From positions 1-64,000 of the forward strand of contig CALFBG010000004.1 of NCBI GenBank assembly GCA_937951685.1: a DNA stretch of 64,000 nt, written 5' to 3'. The translations under genes and the position numbers were made by a program. This document shows positions 26,683-40,400 of the stretch, in pieces. Source of the stretch: an uncultured Saprospiraceae bacterium. Lineage in GTDB: Bacteria; Bacteroidota; Bacteroidia; Chitinophagales; Saprospiraceae. Position 1 is the stretch's first letter, and the number at the start of each line of letters is the position of its first letter. The notes under the pieces are model-generated. The model did not search any database, was not told where the DNA came from, and saw only the letters and a list, made by a program, of their open reading frames with translations.

Positions 26683-27055
26683 AGCGGAATAATAAATCTT
26701 AGCGTCATGGTAAGCATCCACGAATTTATTGCTACGCTGTCGATTTAAACTTAATGACTCTTTTTAAGTTGCTTTTATATTGCGATTAGCAAAAAAATAA
26801 CCGCTATATTCCGCTAAAGATCAAGATCAAATTACTTCTATCCTGATTTTTTAAAGAAGTTCTGAGCATTAATAGAAATTAATATTTATTTTTATGGCAA
26901 ATTGTACTGATTGTATTTTGTAAATCGCTTTTAGGGCTCTATATAAATTAAATCATTGATTAACGTGGGTTAATACTTAAGAGACTAAAAAAGACCAAAT
27001 TACTTCGTACAACAATAAAAATTTTATCTAAAATTTAAGATAACGACGACCCAAT
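26683..27055. other. Intergenic region before odhB (373 bp)
   Basis: No gene and no strong hairpin. It is AT-rich and presumably contains the odhB promoter, though I could not identify -33 and -7 elements at proper spacing. Confidence 0.5.
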
Positions 27056-28309
27056 ATGAGTATTGTAGAAATGAAAGTCCCCACGATCGGGGAATCTATC
27101 GCAGAAGTGACCCTTTCTCAATGGCTAGTGCCAAATGGTAGCTACGTCAATTTAGACGATCCAATTTGTGAATTCGAGTCCGATAAAGCAACTTTAGAAT
27201 TTCCAGCAGAAGCTGCCGGTACGATCGAATGGGTCGCCGCAGAAGGAGATGATCTTAACATTGGTGCCTTAGTCGCCAAAATTGATACGAGTGCCGCCAA
27301 AGAAGCACCCGCTGCAAAAACAGCAACCGCTCCCGTCAAGGAAGCGGCTAAAGAAACAACGACTACAGCTCCCGTAGCAGAAGAAGCTTCTACCAGCTAC
27401 GCCGCAGGGCATCCTTCTCCCGCTGCCGCTAAAATGATGGCAGAAAACGGATTGAAGAGCGCCGATATTGCCGCTACCGGTAAAGATGGTCGCATCTTGA
27501 AAGAAGATGTACAAAAAGCGATTGATCAAGGCACAACGAGTCCTGCCCCAACACCGACAGCAACGGAACCCGCAGCAAAAACGGTTGCGCCAAACGCGGG
27601 TAACTTCAAACGCTCTATTTCTCGCAAGAAAATGAGCCGGATGCGAAGAACCATTGCAAAACGTTTGGTTTCTGCTAAGAACAATACCGCGATGTTGACG
27701 ACTTTCAACGAAGTGGATCTTACCGCAGTCATGGCACTCCGCAAAAAGTACCAAGAAGCTTTTGTTGAGAAATATGGTATCAAGTTAGGTTTTATGTCGC
27801 TTTTCGCGAAAGCTTGCGCAAAAGTGTTAATGGAAATGCCTGATGTCAATGCGAGTATTGAAGAGAATGAGATTATCTATCACGACTACGCTGATATTTC
27901 GATTGCTATCTCTACCGATAATGGTTTGGTTGTTCCTCCAGTACACAACGTAGAGTCGCTTAACTTCCACGAAATTGAATCTGCGATCAAAGGTTTAGCC
28001 AAAAAAGCCCGCGAAGGTAAATTGAGTTTGGAAGAAATGTCCGGTGGAACTTTTACCATTACTAATGGTGGTATTTTTGGTTCGATGATGAGTACGCCCA
28101 TTCTGAACGAGCCGCAATCTGCCATTTTAGGAATGCATACCATTCAGCAAAGACCAATGGCGATCGACGGAGAAGTAAAAATTCGACCGATGATGTATTT
28201 GGCGCTTTCTTACGATCACCGTGTAATTGATGGTAGTACTTCTGTAACCTTCTTGGTGAAAGTCAAAAATTTACTTGAAGATCCTGTTTCTTTACTTTTA
28301 GATCTTTAA
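27056..28309 (+). CDS. odhB: 2-oxoglutarate dehydrogenase E2 (dihydrolipoamide succinyltransferase)
   Basis: A 417-residue E2 subunit. It transfers the succinyl group from lipoate to CoA in the 2-oxoglutarate dehydrogenase complex of the TCA cycle. The lipoyl domain covers residues 1-78 with the lipoylated Lys in ESDKATLE. An Ala/Pro/Thr linker follows, then the E1/E3-binding domain at about 128-160 ([13 protein letters not shown]). The catalytic domain from about 185 has His388 and Asp392 in SYDHRVIDG and the succinyltransferase-type ending [10 protein letters not shown]. Only one lipoyl domain is present, as usual for OdhB. E1 (odhA/sucA) is not adjacent. A terminator follows. Confidence 0.95.
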   Translation: MSIVEMKVPTIGESIAEVTLSQWLVPNGSYVNLDDPICEFESDKATLEFPAEAAGTIEWVAAEGDDLNIGALVAKIDTSAAKEAPAAKTATAPVKEAAKETTTTAPVAEEASTSYAAGHPSPAAAKMMAENGLKSADIAATGKDGRILKEDVQKAIDQGTTSPAPTPTATEPAAKTVAPNAGNFKRSISRKKMSRMRRTIAKRLVSAKNNTAMLTTFNEVDLTAVMALRKKYQEAFVEKYGIKLGFMSLFAKACAKVLMEMPDVNASIEENEIIYHDYADISIAISTDNGLVVPPVHNVESLNFHEIESAIKGLAKKAREGKLSLEEMSGGTFTITNGGIFGSMMSTPILNEPQSAILGMHTIQQRPMAIDGEVKIRPMMYLALSYDHRVIDGSTSVTFLVKVKNLLEDPVSLLLDL

Positions 28310-28343
28310 TTGAAAATATCATAAAAGGTAATTTACCTTTAAG

Positions 28344-28376
28344 AGCGGGACAAGTATTAAACTTGCCCCGCTTTTT
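28344..28376 (+). terminator. Rho-independent terminator after odhB
   Basis: A 12-bp stem with one mismatch (28344-28355 with 28361-28372) and a 5-base loop, followed by T at 28372-28377. It is placed 34 bp after the odhB stop. It also lies downstream of the converging NRPS gene, but the minus-strand side lacks a T tract, so it would only serve odhB efficiently. Confidence 0.85.
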
Positions 28377-28416
28377 TGTGCCTACTCTATTGAAGTTGAG
28401 TAAAATTTGGAATATC

Positions 28417-31400
28417 CTAATACTTCATTGCATACAACTCTTTGGTCCAACACAATTGCAAATATTTTGCAACTTCAGTGACGTGTGGCGCTTTCAAAAT
28501 CGTCCAGTGATTCCCTGAAATCGTGTAAGCTTGTACTTGTTGCGTGCTCAAACTTTGCCATTGTGCCTGATTGTTCTTTTTGAAAATAACTCCTTTCGTT
28601 TTCTCAGCCATCCCTGCCGTTTCAAATAAAACAATGGGAATATCCATTGCTTGCTTTTTCGGTGTATATTTTGTCAATGCATTTTGCTGGAAAACCGCTT
28701 TGAAACCACTGAGTTGCGCCAAAGAAAATTCAATCCCCAAGGCTTGCAATTTTTCTTGCATCAATTGTAGTTGATCTGCTTCCGTTTTATTTTCAAAAAG
28801 TGCGACTGGTAATTCTAGCATTTGCTGCCCATATAATTCTGCCAAAACACTCGTTGTACCCACCATCCATTCTTCGGGTGTACCGGGGAGCTCTAGTTTT
28901 TCTTGTACGTGAGGAGCCGGTGCATCAAAAATACTAAGCATTCCAACTTTCTGATTCGCTTGACGCAATTGTACCGCCATTTCGTAAGCTACTTTAGCAC
29001 CAAAAGAATATCCTCCTAAAATATAAGGTCCTTCGGGTTGTACCGCCTGCATCGCTTGAATGTACGCCGCAGCAATTGCTTCTACCGTTTGTAATGGTTT
29101 TTGTTTTCCACCCAAGCCTTGTGCTTGAAAAGCATATAAAGACTGTTCCTCGTCTATTTGTTTGGCCAACTCGTAGAAGGACATGACATCTCCTTCCACG
29201 CCAGGTACGCAGAAAATCGCTGTCTCCCCTTTTCCAGCTTTCAATTTCACTATCCGCGCTTCGTCCTTGTCTTCTTCCTGTGCTATCACTTGTTTCGCTA
29301 AGGCTGCAATGGTTGGTGCTTCAAATAAGGTTGCCACCGGAAATGTAACGCCCATGCGTTTATCAATTTGTGCCATCAAGCGAATTGCAAGTAAAGAATG
29401 ACCTCCGATTTCAAAGAAATTATCATTAACACCTACACGTTCTACTTGTAATAATGCTTGCCAGATTTCAACCAACTGCCTTTCCATTTCGTTGCGAGGC
29501 GCTAAGTAAGGCGTACGATTCCAAGTTGTCGCTTCAAGCTCTAGTAATGCTTTTTTGTCAATCTTCCCGTTGGTTGTCAAGGGTAAATTGTCGAGACAAA
29601 CTAGCGCCGTAGGCAGCATATAATTTGGCAATTGACTTTCTAAATATACGGTGATAGCGCGTTGACAATCCTCGGTTTCCATTTCACTCGCAGCCGGATG
29701 AATCCCGAGGTAGGCGACTAGCGTTTTATCTCCGTTAGTAGCTGTTCGGCAAAGTACCGCCGCTTGTAAAACTAAAGTAGATTGCTCTAATACCATTTCA
29801 ATTTCTTCCAACTCAATTCGATGACCACGGATTTTCACTTGATCATCTTTTCTACCTAAGAAAATTAGATTACCATCTGGCAACCACTTCCCTCTGTCAC
29901 CTGTCCGATAGAGTCTTTCTCCTTCGAGGTAAGGATGCGCAACGAACTTCTCTGCCGTTAAGGCTTCTTGGTACAAATAGCCCCGTGCAAGTCCTACGCC
30001 ACTAACGCAGATTTCTCCTTCGACGTTAATGGGGACTGCATTTAATGCTGAATCTAATACATATAATGCTGTATTAGACAATGCTTTCCCAATTGGAATT
30101 TGTGCTTTATGAATATCATCCGGAGTTACTTTATAAGTAGACACGCACACGGCGCATTCCGTCGGTCCGTAAGCATTATAGTACTCACTAAAACTGGCAC
30201 AATGTGCCGCTTCCATTACTTTAGCAGACTCTCCTGCCGTGATCATTACCCGTAAAAATGATAACCGAGATTGATCTAGTACACTCAAGTAAGCGGGAGG
30301 CAAGGTTGCTACCGTTACGGCTTGCTGTTCTAAATAATCTACAAACTGTTCTCCAGCTTTAATCGTTTCCTGATCGACTAAAACCAGACTTGCACCAGCA
30401 TAAAATGCCATAAAGATTTCATATACGGAAGCATCAAAAGCAATAGATGCAAACTGTACAATGTTATCCTGAGGTGTAATTTTAAATCGTTTGATTTGAT
30501 CCAAAGCCATATTAACATTACTGGTATGCTCAATCATAACTCCTTTGGGTTTACCGGTAGAACCTGAAGTGTAAATCACATACATCAAACGCTGTGGAGT
30601 AAGTTGCGTAGTAGGCAAACTAATCGCCTCCTTAGCAATCGCTGTACGTTCGCTATTTAGCGATAGTACTTCCAAGGAATCGTGCTCCGCAAAATAGCTA
30701 AGATAGCTTTCATCGCTAATTACCACTTTTACTTTTGCATCCCGAATCAGATAATCAATTCTTTGTTGCGGGTAGGTAGGGTCGATTGGCAAATATGCAC
30801 CGCCTGCTTTCAAAACAGCAAGGATTGCGATCATTAAATCGATAGAACGATCCATACAAAGCGCAACGAGTGCTTCTTCTTTTACATTTTTCTTTTGTAA
30901 ATAATGTGCCAGTTGATTCGAGCGTTCGTTGAGCTCCTCATAGCTCATTTGTTGCTCGCCCCGTTGAACTGCGATCGCTGTTCCTCGTAGTGCAACTTGT
31001 TCCATAAATAAATCAACTGCCGTTTTATCAGCTGGATAAGCAACCGTTGTTTGATTGAAATCAAAGACGACTTCTTTTGCTGCTACAGCGTCGAGTAGTT
31101 GTAACTCGCTGAGTGGATTTTCAGTATTTTCAACAATCTGTTCAAGTAAAATTTTATAGTGTGTTACCATTTGCTCAATGGTAGCTGGTAAAAATAAATC
31201 GGTACAATATTCAACGCTCAAATCTACTCCATCTTCGCCCGCATTAAGATTAAAACTCAAATCAAATTTTGCGACATCTTGCTCCGTGGATGCTTCCGAC
31301 AAGGTCAAGTCTCCTATCGTTAACGCTTCTTCTTCCGCTTCGGCGCTATTTTTTTGTTGCCAAATAAACATCGTTTGAAATAAAGGAGACCTACTCTTAT

Positions 31401-34400
31401 CTCTCGTGACAACTAAGCGATCTACGATTTTTTCAAATGGAACATCCTGAGCATCGTATGCTTCTAGCGTCGTTGCTTTTACCCGTTGCACTAGTTCGCT
31501 AAAGCTAGGATTTCCACTAAGGTCGCTGCGTAGCACTAGCGTATTGACAAAAAAGCCAATTAAGTTTTCTACTTCCGATGCGGCTCGATTAGCAATTGGT
31601 GTGCCGACACTGATATCGTATTGATCACTATATTTGTGAAGCATTACTTTATAAGCCGAGAGCAACAACATGAACATGGTCACCCCTTCTCGCTGTGCAA
31701 TCGCTTGCAGTTTTTGAGCAAAGGCAGGATCGAATTGTGTGTAATACGCCGCGCCATTGGTACTTTGTACGGAAGGCCTTGGAAGATCAATTGGTAAGGA
31801 TAAGGTTTCTGCTCCGCGCAACTTATTGACCCAATAGTTTAATTTCTCTTCTAATAAATCACCTTGTAAATAGTCGCGTTGCCAAATGGCATAATCGGCA
31901 TATTGAATGGGTAAATCTTCTAATAGGGCAACGCTATTTTCTAATTGTGCACTATAGAATGCCATCAACTCCCGGATAAAAATTGGGGTAGACCAACCAT
32001 CCGATGCAATGTGGTGCAGCACAAAAATGAGAATGTGTTCTTGTTCTTTTAATTTTATCAATTTCACCCGCAGCATATGATCGTTCGCTAGGTCAAATGC
32101 TTGGTTGATGGCTTGTTCAATCAACTGCTCCAATCCTTTGCCCGTCGTTGTCGCAGGTTCCGTTTCGTAACTCATTTCCCACTGATTGACAGGCAATACA
32201 ACTTGATGCGGTTGACCTTCATTTTCTCGGAGTACGGTTCTCAATATTTCGTGCCGATTGACGATACGTTGAAACGAAAGTTTTAATTTAGGAACATCCA
32301 ACGTACCAGACAAACGCAATACGGATGGAATGTGATAATGCGTCGAACCGGATAACTTATCAATGAACCACAAGCGTTCTTGGGAAAACGATAAAGGAAT
32401 TTGTGTGGGGCGTTCTGCTGGAATAATAGGTGGCAAGGCAACACGTTTCCCCTCTTGTTCCATGAAGTTGGATAATAAATCGATGTTCGGATGTGTAAAT
32501 AAATCTTTGATTGAAATTTCAATTTGCAAGGCATTGCGAATTGCGGATACGACTCTAACGCCCAATAAAGAATGTCCCCCTAATTCAAAGAAATTATCAT
32601 AAACCCCAACTTTTTCTACGTTTAATAATTCTTGCCAGATTTGCACTAACGTCTCCTCCATCTCGTTGCGAGCTGCGGTATACACAGTCGTAACCTGTTT
32701 GGCATCATCCGGATCTGGCAATTGTTTTTTATCTACTTTACCATTGCTGGTCAAAGGAAATGCGGTCAAAGGAATTAACAAAGAAGGCACCATATAGCTC
32801 GGCAAACTATTTTTTAAATAATCTAAAATACCTGCTTGATCGAATTCTTCGATTGGGATAACATAAGCAATTAGTCGCTTATCACCATTGACATCCGTAT
32901 TCGGCAAAGCGATAGCTTCTTTCACTAAAGCACAAGCATCTAAGACATTTTCGATCTCCCCCAGTTCGATTCTATATCCTCGAATTTTGACTTGATCATC
33001 AATTCTTCCTAAGTAAACTAAATCGCCACTAGGTAACCATTTTGCTAAATCACCCGTTCGATAAAGTCGAGTCGTTGCGGCTTCTTGAAAAGGATGTTTA
33101 ATAAATTTTTCTAAACTAAGCGTTGGTCGATTCAGGTATGCTCTCGCTAGTCCTGCTCCGCCAACACACAATTCTCCCGCTGCCCCCAAAGGCATCAATT
33201 GTTGTTGCGCATCCAAAACATATACCTCCGTGTTCGAAATTGGTTTCCCAATTAAAATCGTTGCATCGGGATCTATTACTTCATATACCGTACAGCCAAT
33301 CGTTGCCTCCGTTGGACCGTATTCATTGAAGATGCGCATATCTGGATTGATTTGGCGTAAAATCTCAACTTGGTTTTTCTCCAATTGATCTCCACCAAGA
33401 ATCGCTACTTTCAAGCGCTCATTCCGTAAGGTTGGCAAAATACTAGCCTGTGCAGGCGTCAACTTTATCGTGTTAATAGCTTCATTCGTGACAATGCGTT
33501 GTAACACCTGATCAATTTCTTTACCTGCTTCAATGCAAAGTGTTCCGCCCGTCAATAAAGAAAGGAAAATACTCGTTTGCGTTAAATCAAAAGACAAGGA
33601 AGTGAATAGTGGAAAACTAAACGCAGTATCCGTATCGCGATAACGATCAAAACTATAGTATAAGTAATTCAACAAACTGCGGTGCTCAATCATTACCCCT
33701 TTGGGTTTGCCCGTCGATCCAGAAGTATAAATGAGGTAAGCTAAGTCTTGCGGCTTCGCGGAACTAGCCAACAATTTTGCTAGTGCTTCTTCCGTCGTTG
33801 GTGCTAAATCATCCAATTGAATATCAATAGAAAAAATAGGAACTTGAAATTCAATAACGTCAAAAAGATGATCCGAGTGAATAATCAAGCCTTTTAAATT
33901 TGTATCTTCAACAATGAAAGATTTACGTTCCATTGGATAATCTAAGTCGATCGGTACATAAGCAGCTCCCGTTTTTAAAATAGCAAGAATAGCAACAACC
34001 GCCCAATCGGATCTCCCCATCATGAGCCCAACTACATCATCCGCTTGTAAATCATACTGCTCATTCAAGTGAATCGCCAAGCGCGTTGATTGTTCATCTA
34101 ATACTTGATAGCTCATCGTACGGTCTTCAAATTTCAAGGCAATCGCAGTAGGCGATTGTCGTACTTGTGCCGCCCATAAGTCGAGTAATGTTCCTGCTGT
34201 TGGATACGCAATTTTAGTATCATTGAAAGTCTGCACTTGCTGCACGTAATCTGCCTCACTTAGAATTTGATATTCACTGATCGTTTTCTTTGGATTTTCT
34301 AAAATTGCACTTAGCAAGCTTTGGTAATGTGCCATCAGTTTTTCGATGGTTGCAGGCTTAAATAAATCCACGCAATATTCGATAGCAACGCTCATCGTTC

Positions 34401-37400
34401 GCGAAACTTCTACTACGTTAAAACTCAAGTCAAATTGCGTACTTTCATAAGCAAAACTTTCTTCCGTCAATTCCGTTTCCTCAACCGGTTCTTTGGTAGT
34501 CGCCGAAGAAAAGTTTACGGTAGAAACATCTACATTACTACCGTAAGAGAAGAGTACTTGGAATAAAGGACTGCGACTCATATCTCTTGGTGCACCGACG
34601 CGATCTACAATTTTTTCGAAAGGAACATCTTGATGCTGATACGCTGCGAGCGTCGTGGTTCTTATTTGTGCTAATAGATCGACAAAACTAGGGTTTCCAC
34701 TAAGGTCACTGCGTAAGGTTAAGGTATTGACAAAAAATCCAATTAAAGCTTCGATTTCTTCTTGGGTTCGATTCGCGATGGAAGTACCGACTACGATATC
34801 GTTTTGTCCACTATGCTTATGTAACAATACTTTAAAAACGGTTAAGAGTAACATGAACATCGTGGAACCTTCTCTTTGCGCTAAGTTATTGAGGGCTTCG
34901 TATAAGTGCCCCTCTAATTCAAATATCAACTGTCCACCTTTGTTACTTTGAATCGCTGGGCGCGGGAAGTCTGTTGGCAAATTCAAGACTTCCAATCCAC
35001 TAAGTTTATCCGCCCAATAATTTAATTTTTGCTCCAGTACTTCTCCTTTTAAATATGCTCGCTGCCACAATGCATAGTCGGCGTATTGGATTGATAGTGG
35101 CTTTAATTGAGGCGAACGATCTGCTTGTTTTGCTTCGTAAAGCTCAACTAACTCATTGAATAGAATTGGGTTTGACCAACCATCCGATGCAATGTGGTGT
35201 AGTACAACAATTAATAAGTATTCCTCCTTCGGCAATTTAACTAAACGAGCTCGAACCATATGATCCTTCGCCAGATTAAAAGCTTGGTTGATCGTCTTAT
35301 CGACTAGTCCTTCCAGATATTTTGATAACGCATCTGCCTCCAAGCTAAGCTGTTCTTCGTAGCTCAAGTGCCATTCATTTTTTGGCAAAATTTGCTGAAA
35401 AGCTTCTCCGTTTTCTTCTACAAAAACGGTTCGTAAGACCTCATGTCGGTTGATAATTTCTTGAAAAGCATACTCCAAAGCCGCTACCTCAAAATTACCC
35501 GATAAGCGCTGAATGATTGGCATATGATAATGAGTACTTCCTTCCAGTTTATCAATAAACCATAACCGTTCTTGCGCAAAAGACAAGGGTAATCGGTCAG
35601 GTCGCTCGGCAGCTACGATGGCAGGAAGCGTTGTACTGAACCTTTCCGTTAACATTAAGTCACTCAATTGAGCGATGTTGGGATAAGTAAATAAATCTTT
35701 GATACTAATTTCTACTGCCATTTCCTTTCTCACCGCAGAGACGACCCGTGTTGCAAGTAAAGAATGACCTCCTAGTTCAAAAAAGTTATCGTGAATTCCA
35801 ACTTTTGAAACTTTCAATAATGTCTGCCAGATATTTGCTAAGTGTATTTCTGTTTCATTTCTTGGGGCTACATATTCTGTTTGCACCAATGTAGCAAAGT
35901 CTGGGGCGGGTAATGCTTTTTTATCCACTTTGTCATTGACCGTCATCGTGAATGCCTCCATTTCGATCAAAGCCTTGGGTTGCATATATTCGGGTAGCCG
36001 CTCGTTTAAGTGGGCTTTAATTGTTGCTATTTGTGATGCTGTCGTCCCTGCTAAAGGAACATAATAAGCAACGAGTTGAAGGTTTTTATTCGCATCTGGC
36101 AAGGCCAAAACGACACATTGACTGATAAAATCTAAATTCGTTAAAATCGTTTCAATTTCTCCTAACTCAATTCGGTGACCTCGAATTTTAACTTGATTAT
36201 CTAACCGACCTAAAAAAGCGATGTTCCCATCAGGCAACCATTTTCCTTTATCTCCCGTTCGATACAATCGTTCTCCTAAACGGAATGGATTAGCTATAAA
36301 CTTCTCTTTACTCAATTCTTCTTGATACAAATATCCTCGCCCCACACCAACGCCACCAATACAAATCTCCCCTGCTACTTTTTCTGGTACGAGTTGCTGA
36401 TAAGCGTCTAAAATATAAACTTCTGTATTTGGCAAAGGCCTTCCGATAGGTAATTGTAATTTCCCCGTATCGGTCGGACGAACTTGATAAGCCGTAGTAG
36501 TAACACTACATTCCGTAGGACCATAAACGTTAAAGACATTACTGAATTGAGCACAGTAAACCGATTGTTCTACGCTTCCTACTTCTCCTCCCATCACAAT
36601 TACTCGTAAGTGATTAATTTTATCCAAATCTAAAACACTTAAATAACCTGGAGGAATACACGCAACATTGACGCGCTGATTTTTGAGATAATTAATAAAT
36701 AGGTTCGTATCGGCGATGGTTGCTTTGTCTACTAGAACCAACCTTGCTCCACCCAAAAACGCCATAAATATTTCACTCATAGAAACATCAAAAGACAAAG
36801 AGGTGAATTGTAGAACGTGATCATCAGGAGTGATTTCAAATCTTTGCGTATGGTCGAGCACGGTGTTGATTGCATTACGTTGTTCAATCATTACCCCTTT
36901 CGGTTTTCCCGTCGATCCCGAAGTGTAAATAACGTATGCTAAATCTTCGGGTTGAACTTGATGGATAACGGCAGTTTTGGGGGCTTTCTGGATTTGGGAC
37001 GCTTCCTCATCCAATAAAATTAAATCAATTACTTCTTTTTCCTGTAAAACTTTAGCACTTTCGGTGTTAGACAAAACGATTTGCACCCTTGAATCATCAA
37101 GTAAGTAATGAATCCGTTCCGCTGGATAATTAGGATCAATGGGTAAATAAGCACCACCTGCTTTCAGAATACCCAAAACGGCAACTACCATATCTAAAGA
37201 GCGATTAATACAAACACCGACTAAGGTTTCTTTAGTTACTCCTTTCAACCGAAGATGATGTGCTAATTGGTTCGCTCGTTCATTGAGTGCTTGATAAGTT
37301 AATGCTTCTTCGTGTAAAGCAAGCGCACCTTTATTTGGTGTACGAGCCACTTGTGCTTCGAATAAAGCAACCAAATTGTTTGCCTCGGGGACTAAGGAGC

Positions 37401-40400
37401 TACTAGAACAGGCAAATGTAGTTCGTAGTTTTTCCTCCTCCGTTGAACTCAATATTTCCAACTCACTAATTCGCTCCTTTGGATTCGCAGTGATTCCAAC
37501 GAGTAATTTTTCAAAATGTACTACGAGTTGTTCAATGGTTTCAGGCAAGAATAAATCTGTGCAATACTCTACTCCCAAATCTAGCGTATCTTCCGTTTCT
37601 GCAATACTAAAAGTTAAATCTAGCTTAGCCGTCTCCACGGCAAAAGTTTCTTCTGTCAATGCTAAATCTCCTAAATCACTTGCTGTTACGCCTGGATTAT
37701 TTTGTAAAATAAATAAGACTTGGAATAAAGGCATCCGGCTACGATCTCGATTGAGACTCATCGCGTCTACAATTTTTTCAAGCGGCACATCTCGATGTTG
37801 ATACGCCGTCAGCGTCATCGTTTTCACCTGATGTAGTACGTCTAAGAAACTTGGATTCCCCGACAAATCCGACCGGAAGGCAAGGGTATTCACAAAACAA
37901 CCTAGTGCAGATTCAAGTACCTCTTGTGAACGATCTGCTACGGGACTGCCGACGCAAAGATCCGTCTGACCACTATACCGATAAAGCAGTACCTTGAATG
38001 CACTTAACAACAACATGAAACTCGTGACACCTTCGCGTTGTGCTAAATCAGATAATTGGTTTTTCAAGCTTGGATCTAGGCTAAACTGCAAAGCTGCACC
38101 GCGCATACTTTGCAAAACAGGACGTGGAAAATCTAACGGCATTTCTAGCGGCTCGATCCCTGTTAATTGTCCTTTCCAATAATTCAATTTATCGTTTAGC
38201 AGCTCTTCCGTCAGATAGTTCCGTTGCCAAATTGCATAGTCTGCATATTGAATGCTTAGCTCCGCTAATTTTGGTAATCGTTGTTCTTGAAAAGCAAGAT
38301 AGTATTCAATCAGCTCTTCTATAAAAATTGCTTCAGACCAGCCATCTGAGACGATATGATGCTGTACTAAAACAAGTAGATGTTCCTCCCGACTACATTC
38401 AAATAAAGTAGCTCGAATGGGATAGTCTTGCGACAGATCAAATTTTTGATTAATCGCGGTAAAAACTTCTGCTGCTATCGCTTCCTCAGAGATATCTATT
38501 GCAAATCGATCCTTTTTCAATTCCCACGCATCGGCATCAAGGAATGTTTGATACGCTACACCATTTTCTTCTAAAAAGATTGTTCTTAGAATTTCGTGCC
38601 GTTCAATCATTGCTTTAAAAGCTTGCTCCAATATTGTTTTATCTAAAGCTCCTTTAAATCGTAAAACCATTGGCATATGATAATGCGTACTGCCTTCCAA
38701 TTGATCGACAAACCACAACCGCTCCTGTGCAAAAGATAAAGGAATTTTAGTCGTTCTTTCCTGTGGCAATAAAACGGGGAATTGACTCCCCTGCTCTTTC
38801 TCATCAATAATACTCGCTAAGGCTGAAATCGTTTTATGAATAAACAACTCTCGAATGTTTATCTCCACAGAAAGGCGCTCTTGAATTGCTGCTTTTACCC
38901 GCATTGCCAATAAAGAATGTCCGCCTAATAAAAAGAAGTCATCATCTGAACTAATATCTTCTCGAGATAAAATATTTTGCCAAATCGTTAAAAGCGCTTG
39001 CTCTGTTGTTGTCGTACAAGCTTTAATTATTCGTTCTTCTTGTTTCGTGTTTTTGGCTCCAGCTACGAAAATATTAACGAGTGCTTTTTCGTCAACTTTA
39101 TCACTTAAATTTAATGGGATTTCCTCAATAAAGATATACGTTTGTGGCTGCATATACGTTGGCAACTTTTGCTGGCAGTTGGTTTGTAACGCTTGCTCTA
39201 AAGCTGAAATTTTCGCAGCTTGAGTTGCTACGATGAAAGCTAATACACTAGCTTGATTGGCATTTTCTGTCCCTTGGTATACTAGAATATGTGCTTCTTT
39301 GACTCCTGCTACTTGCCGTATAAAACTTTCGATTTCTCCTAATTCTACTCGGTGTCCACGAATTTTTACCTGACGATCTATTCTTCCCAAGAATTCTAAA
39401 TTACCATCCGCTCGCCACTTTGCTAAATCTCCCGTTTTGTATAAAACGTCTCCCAAGGTTTGTTCGAAAGGATTCGCGATAAAACTAGCCGCCGTTTTCT
39501 CAGGCATATTCCAATATCCTGCCCCAACGCCAACGCCAGAAACACAAAGTTCCCCTGGAATTCCAATTGGACACAATCTATCTTGTGCATCCAAAACGAC
39601 AATATTCATATTGGCAATCGGACGACCAATCGGCACGCTGGCTGCCGCTTCCTCAAGCGTAGTTGTAATCTCATACTGTGCGATGTCATCCGACGCTTCG
39701 CAAGGACCATAACCATTAAGGATGCGTACCCTTGGGTACAAGGATTTCCACGTATTCACCAAAGGTACTGGCACCGCTTCTCCCACCATCATAATCCATT
39801 TCAAATCGGATAAATCTGGCTTAATTGCGGAACGCTTCAGATGCTCTACCATTCCCCAAATATAGGACGGTACAAACTCGATGATATCAATCCGATCGCG
39901 TTGTAATATTTCTAACAAAGCATTATAATCTAGTAATTCGTACTTATTCACAATGACCATCGCTCCTCCCTTCAAGAGTGGGGCTAACATTTGCCACAAT
40001 GAAATATCCGACCCGATGCCTGCACTTTGCAAAAACCTAAACCCATCGGCTAAGTCTAAGGCTTCGTATTCTGCGAGTAGGTGATTTAAAGCTCCGTTAT
40101 GTCTAGTAATCGCTCCTTTTGGCGTCCCCGTTGAACCCGAAGTGTACAACATATACGCCCAACTATCCATCCGATTTAAGTTGGGTAAGTTTGTTTTTGC
40201 TTGTGCTTGAATCGTTATTTGGTCTTCAATGACAAAAGTAGTATCGGCTTCTTTTTGCTCATCAACCAGTAAGATAGCAGGCTTTACCGACAAGGTTACT
40301 CCTGTCCAATGAGCCGCATCCGTAATCATGACTTTCAACGCACTTGTCGCCACCATCTGTTCGATCCGCTCCGCTGGATTTTGAGTATCTAAAGGGACAT

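Noticed and set aside
27269-27754. Antisense open frame of 161 codons inside odhB, and similar frames inside the NRPS genes
   Set aside because: These are by-products of biased codon use. Their translations are rich in Cys, Arg and Phe with no domain pattern, and they lie opposite well-conserved genes.
28344-28376. Bidirectional terminator serving both odhB and the NRPS gene
   Set aside because: A T tract is present only on the odhB side.
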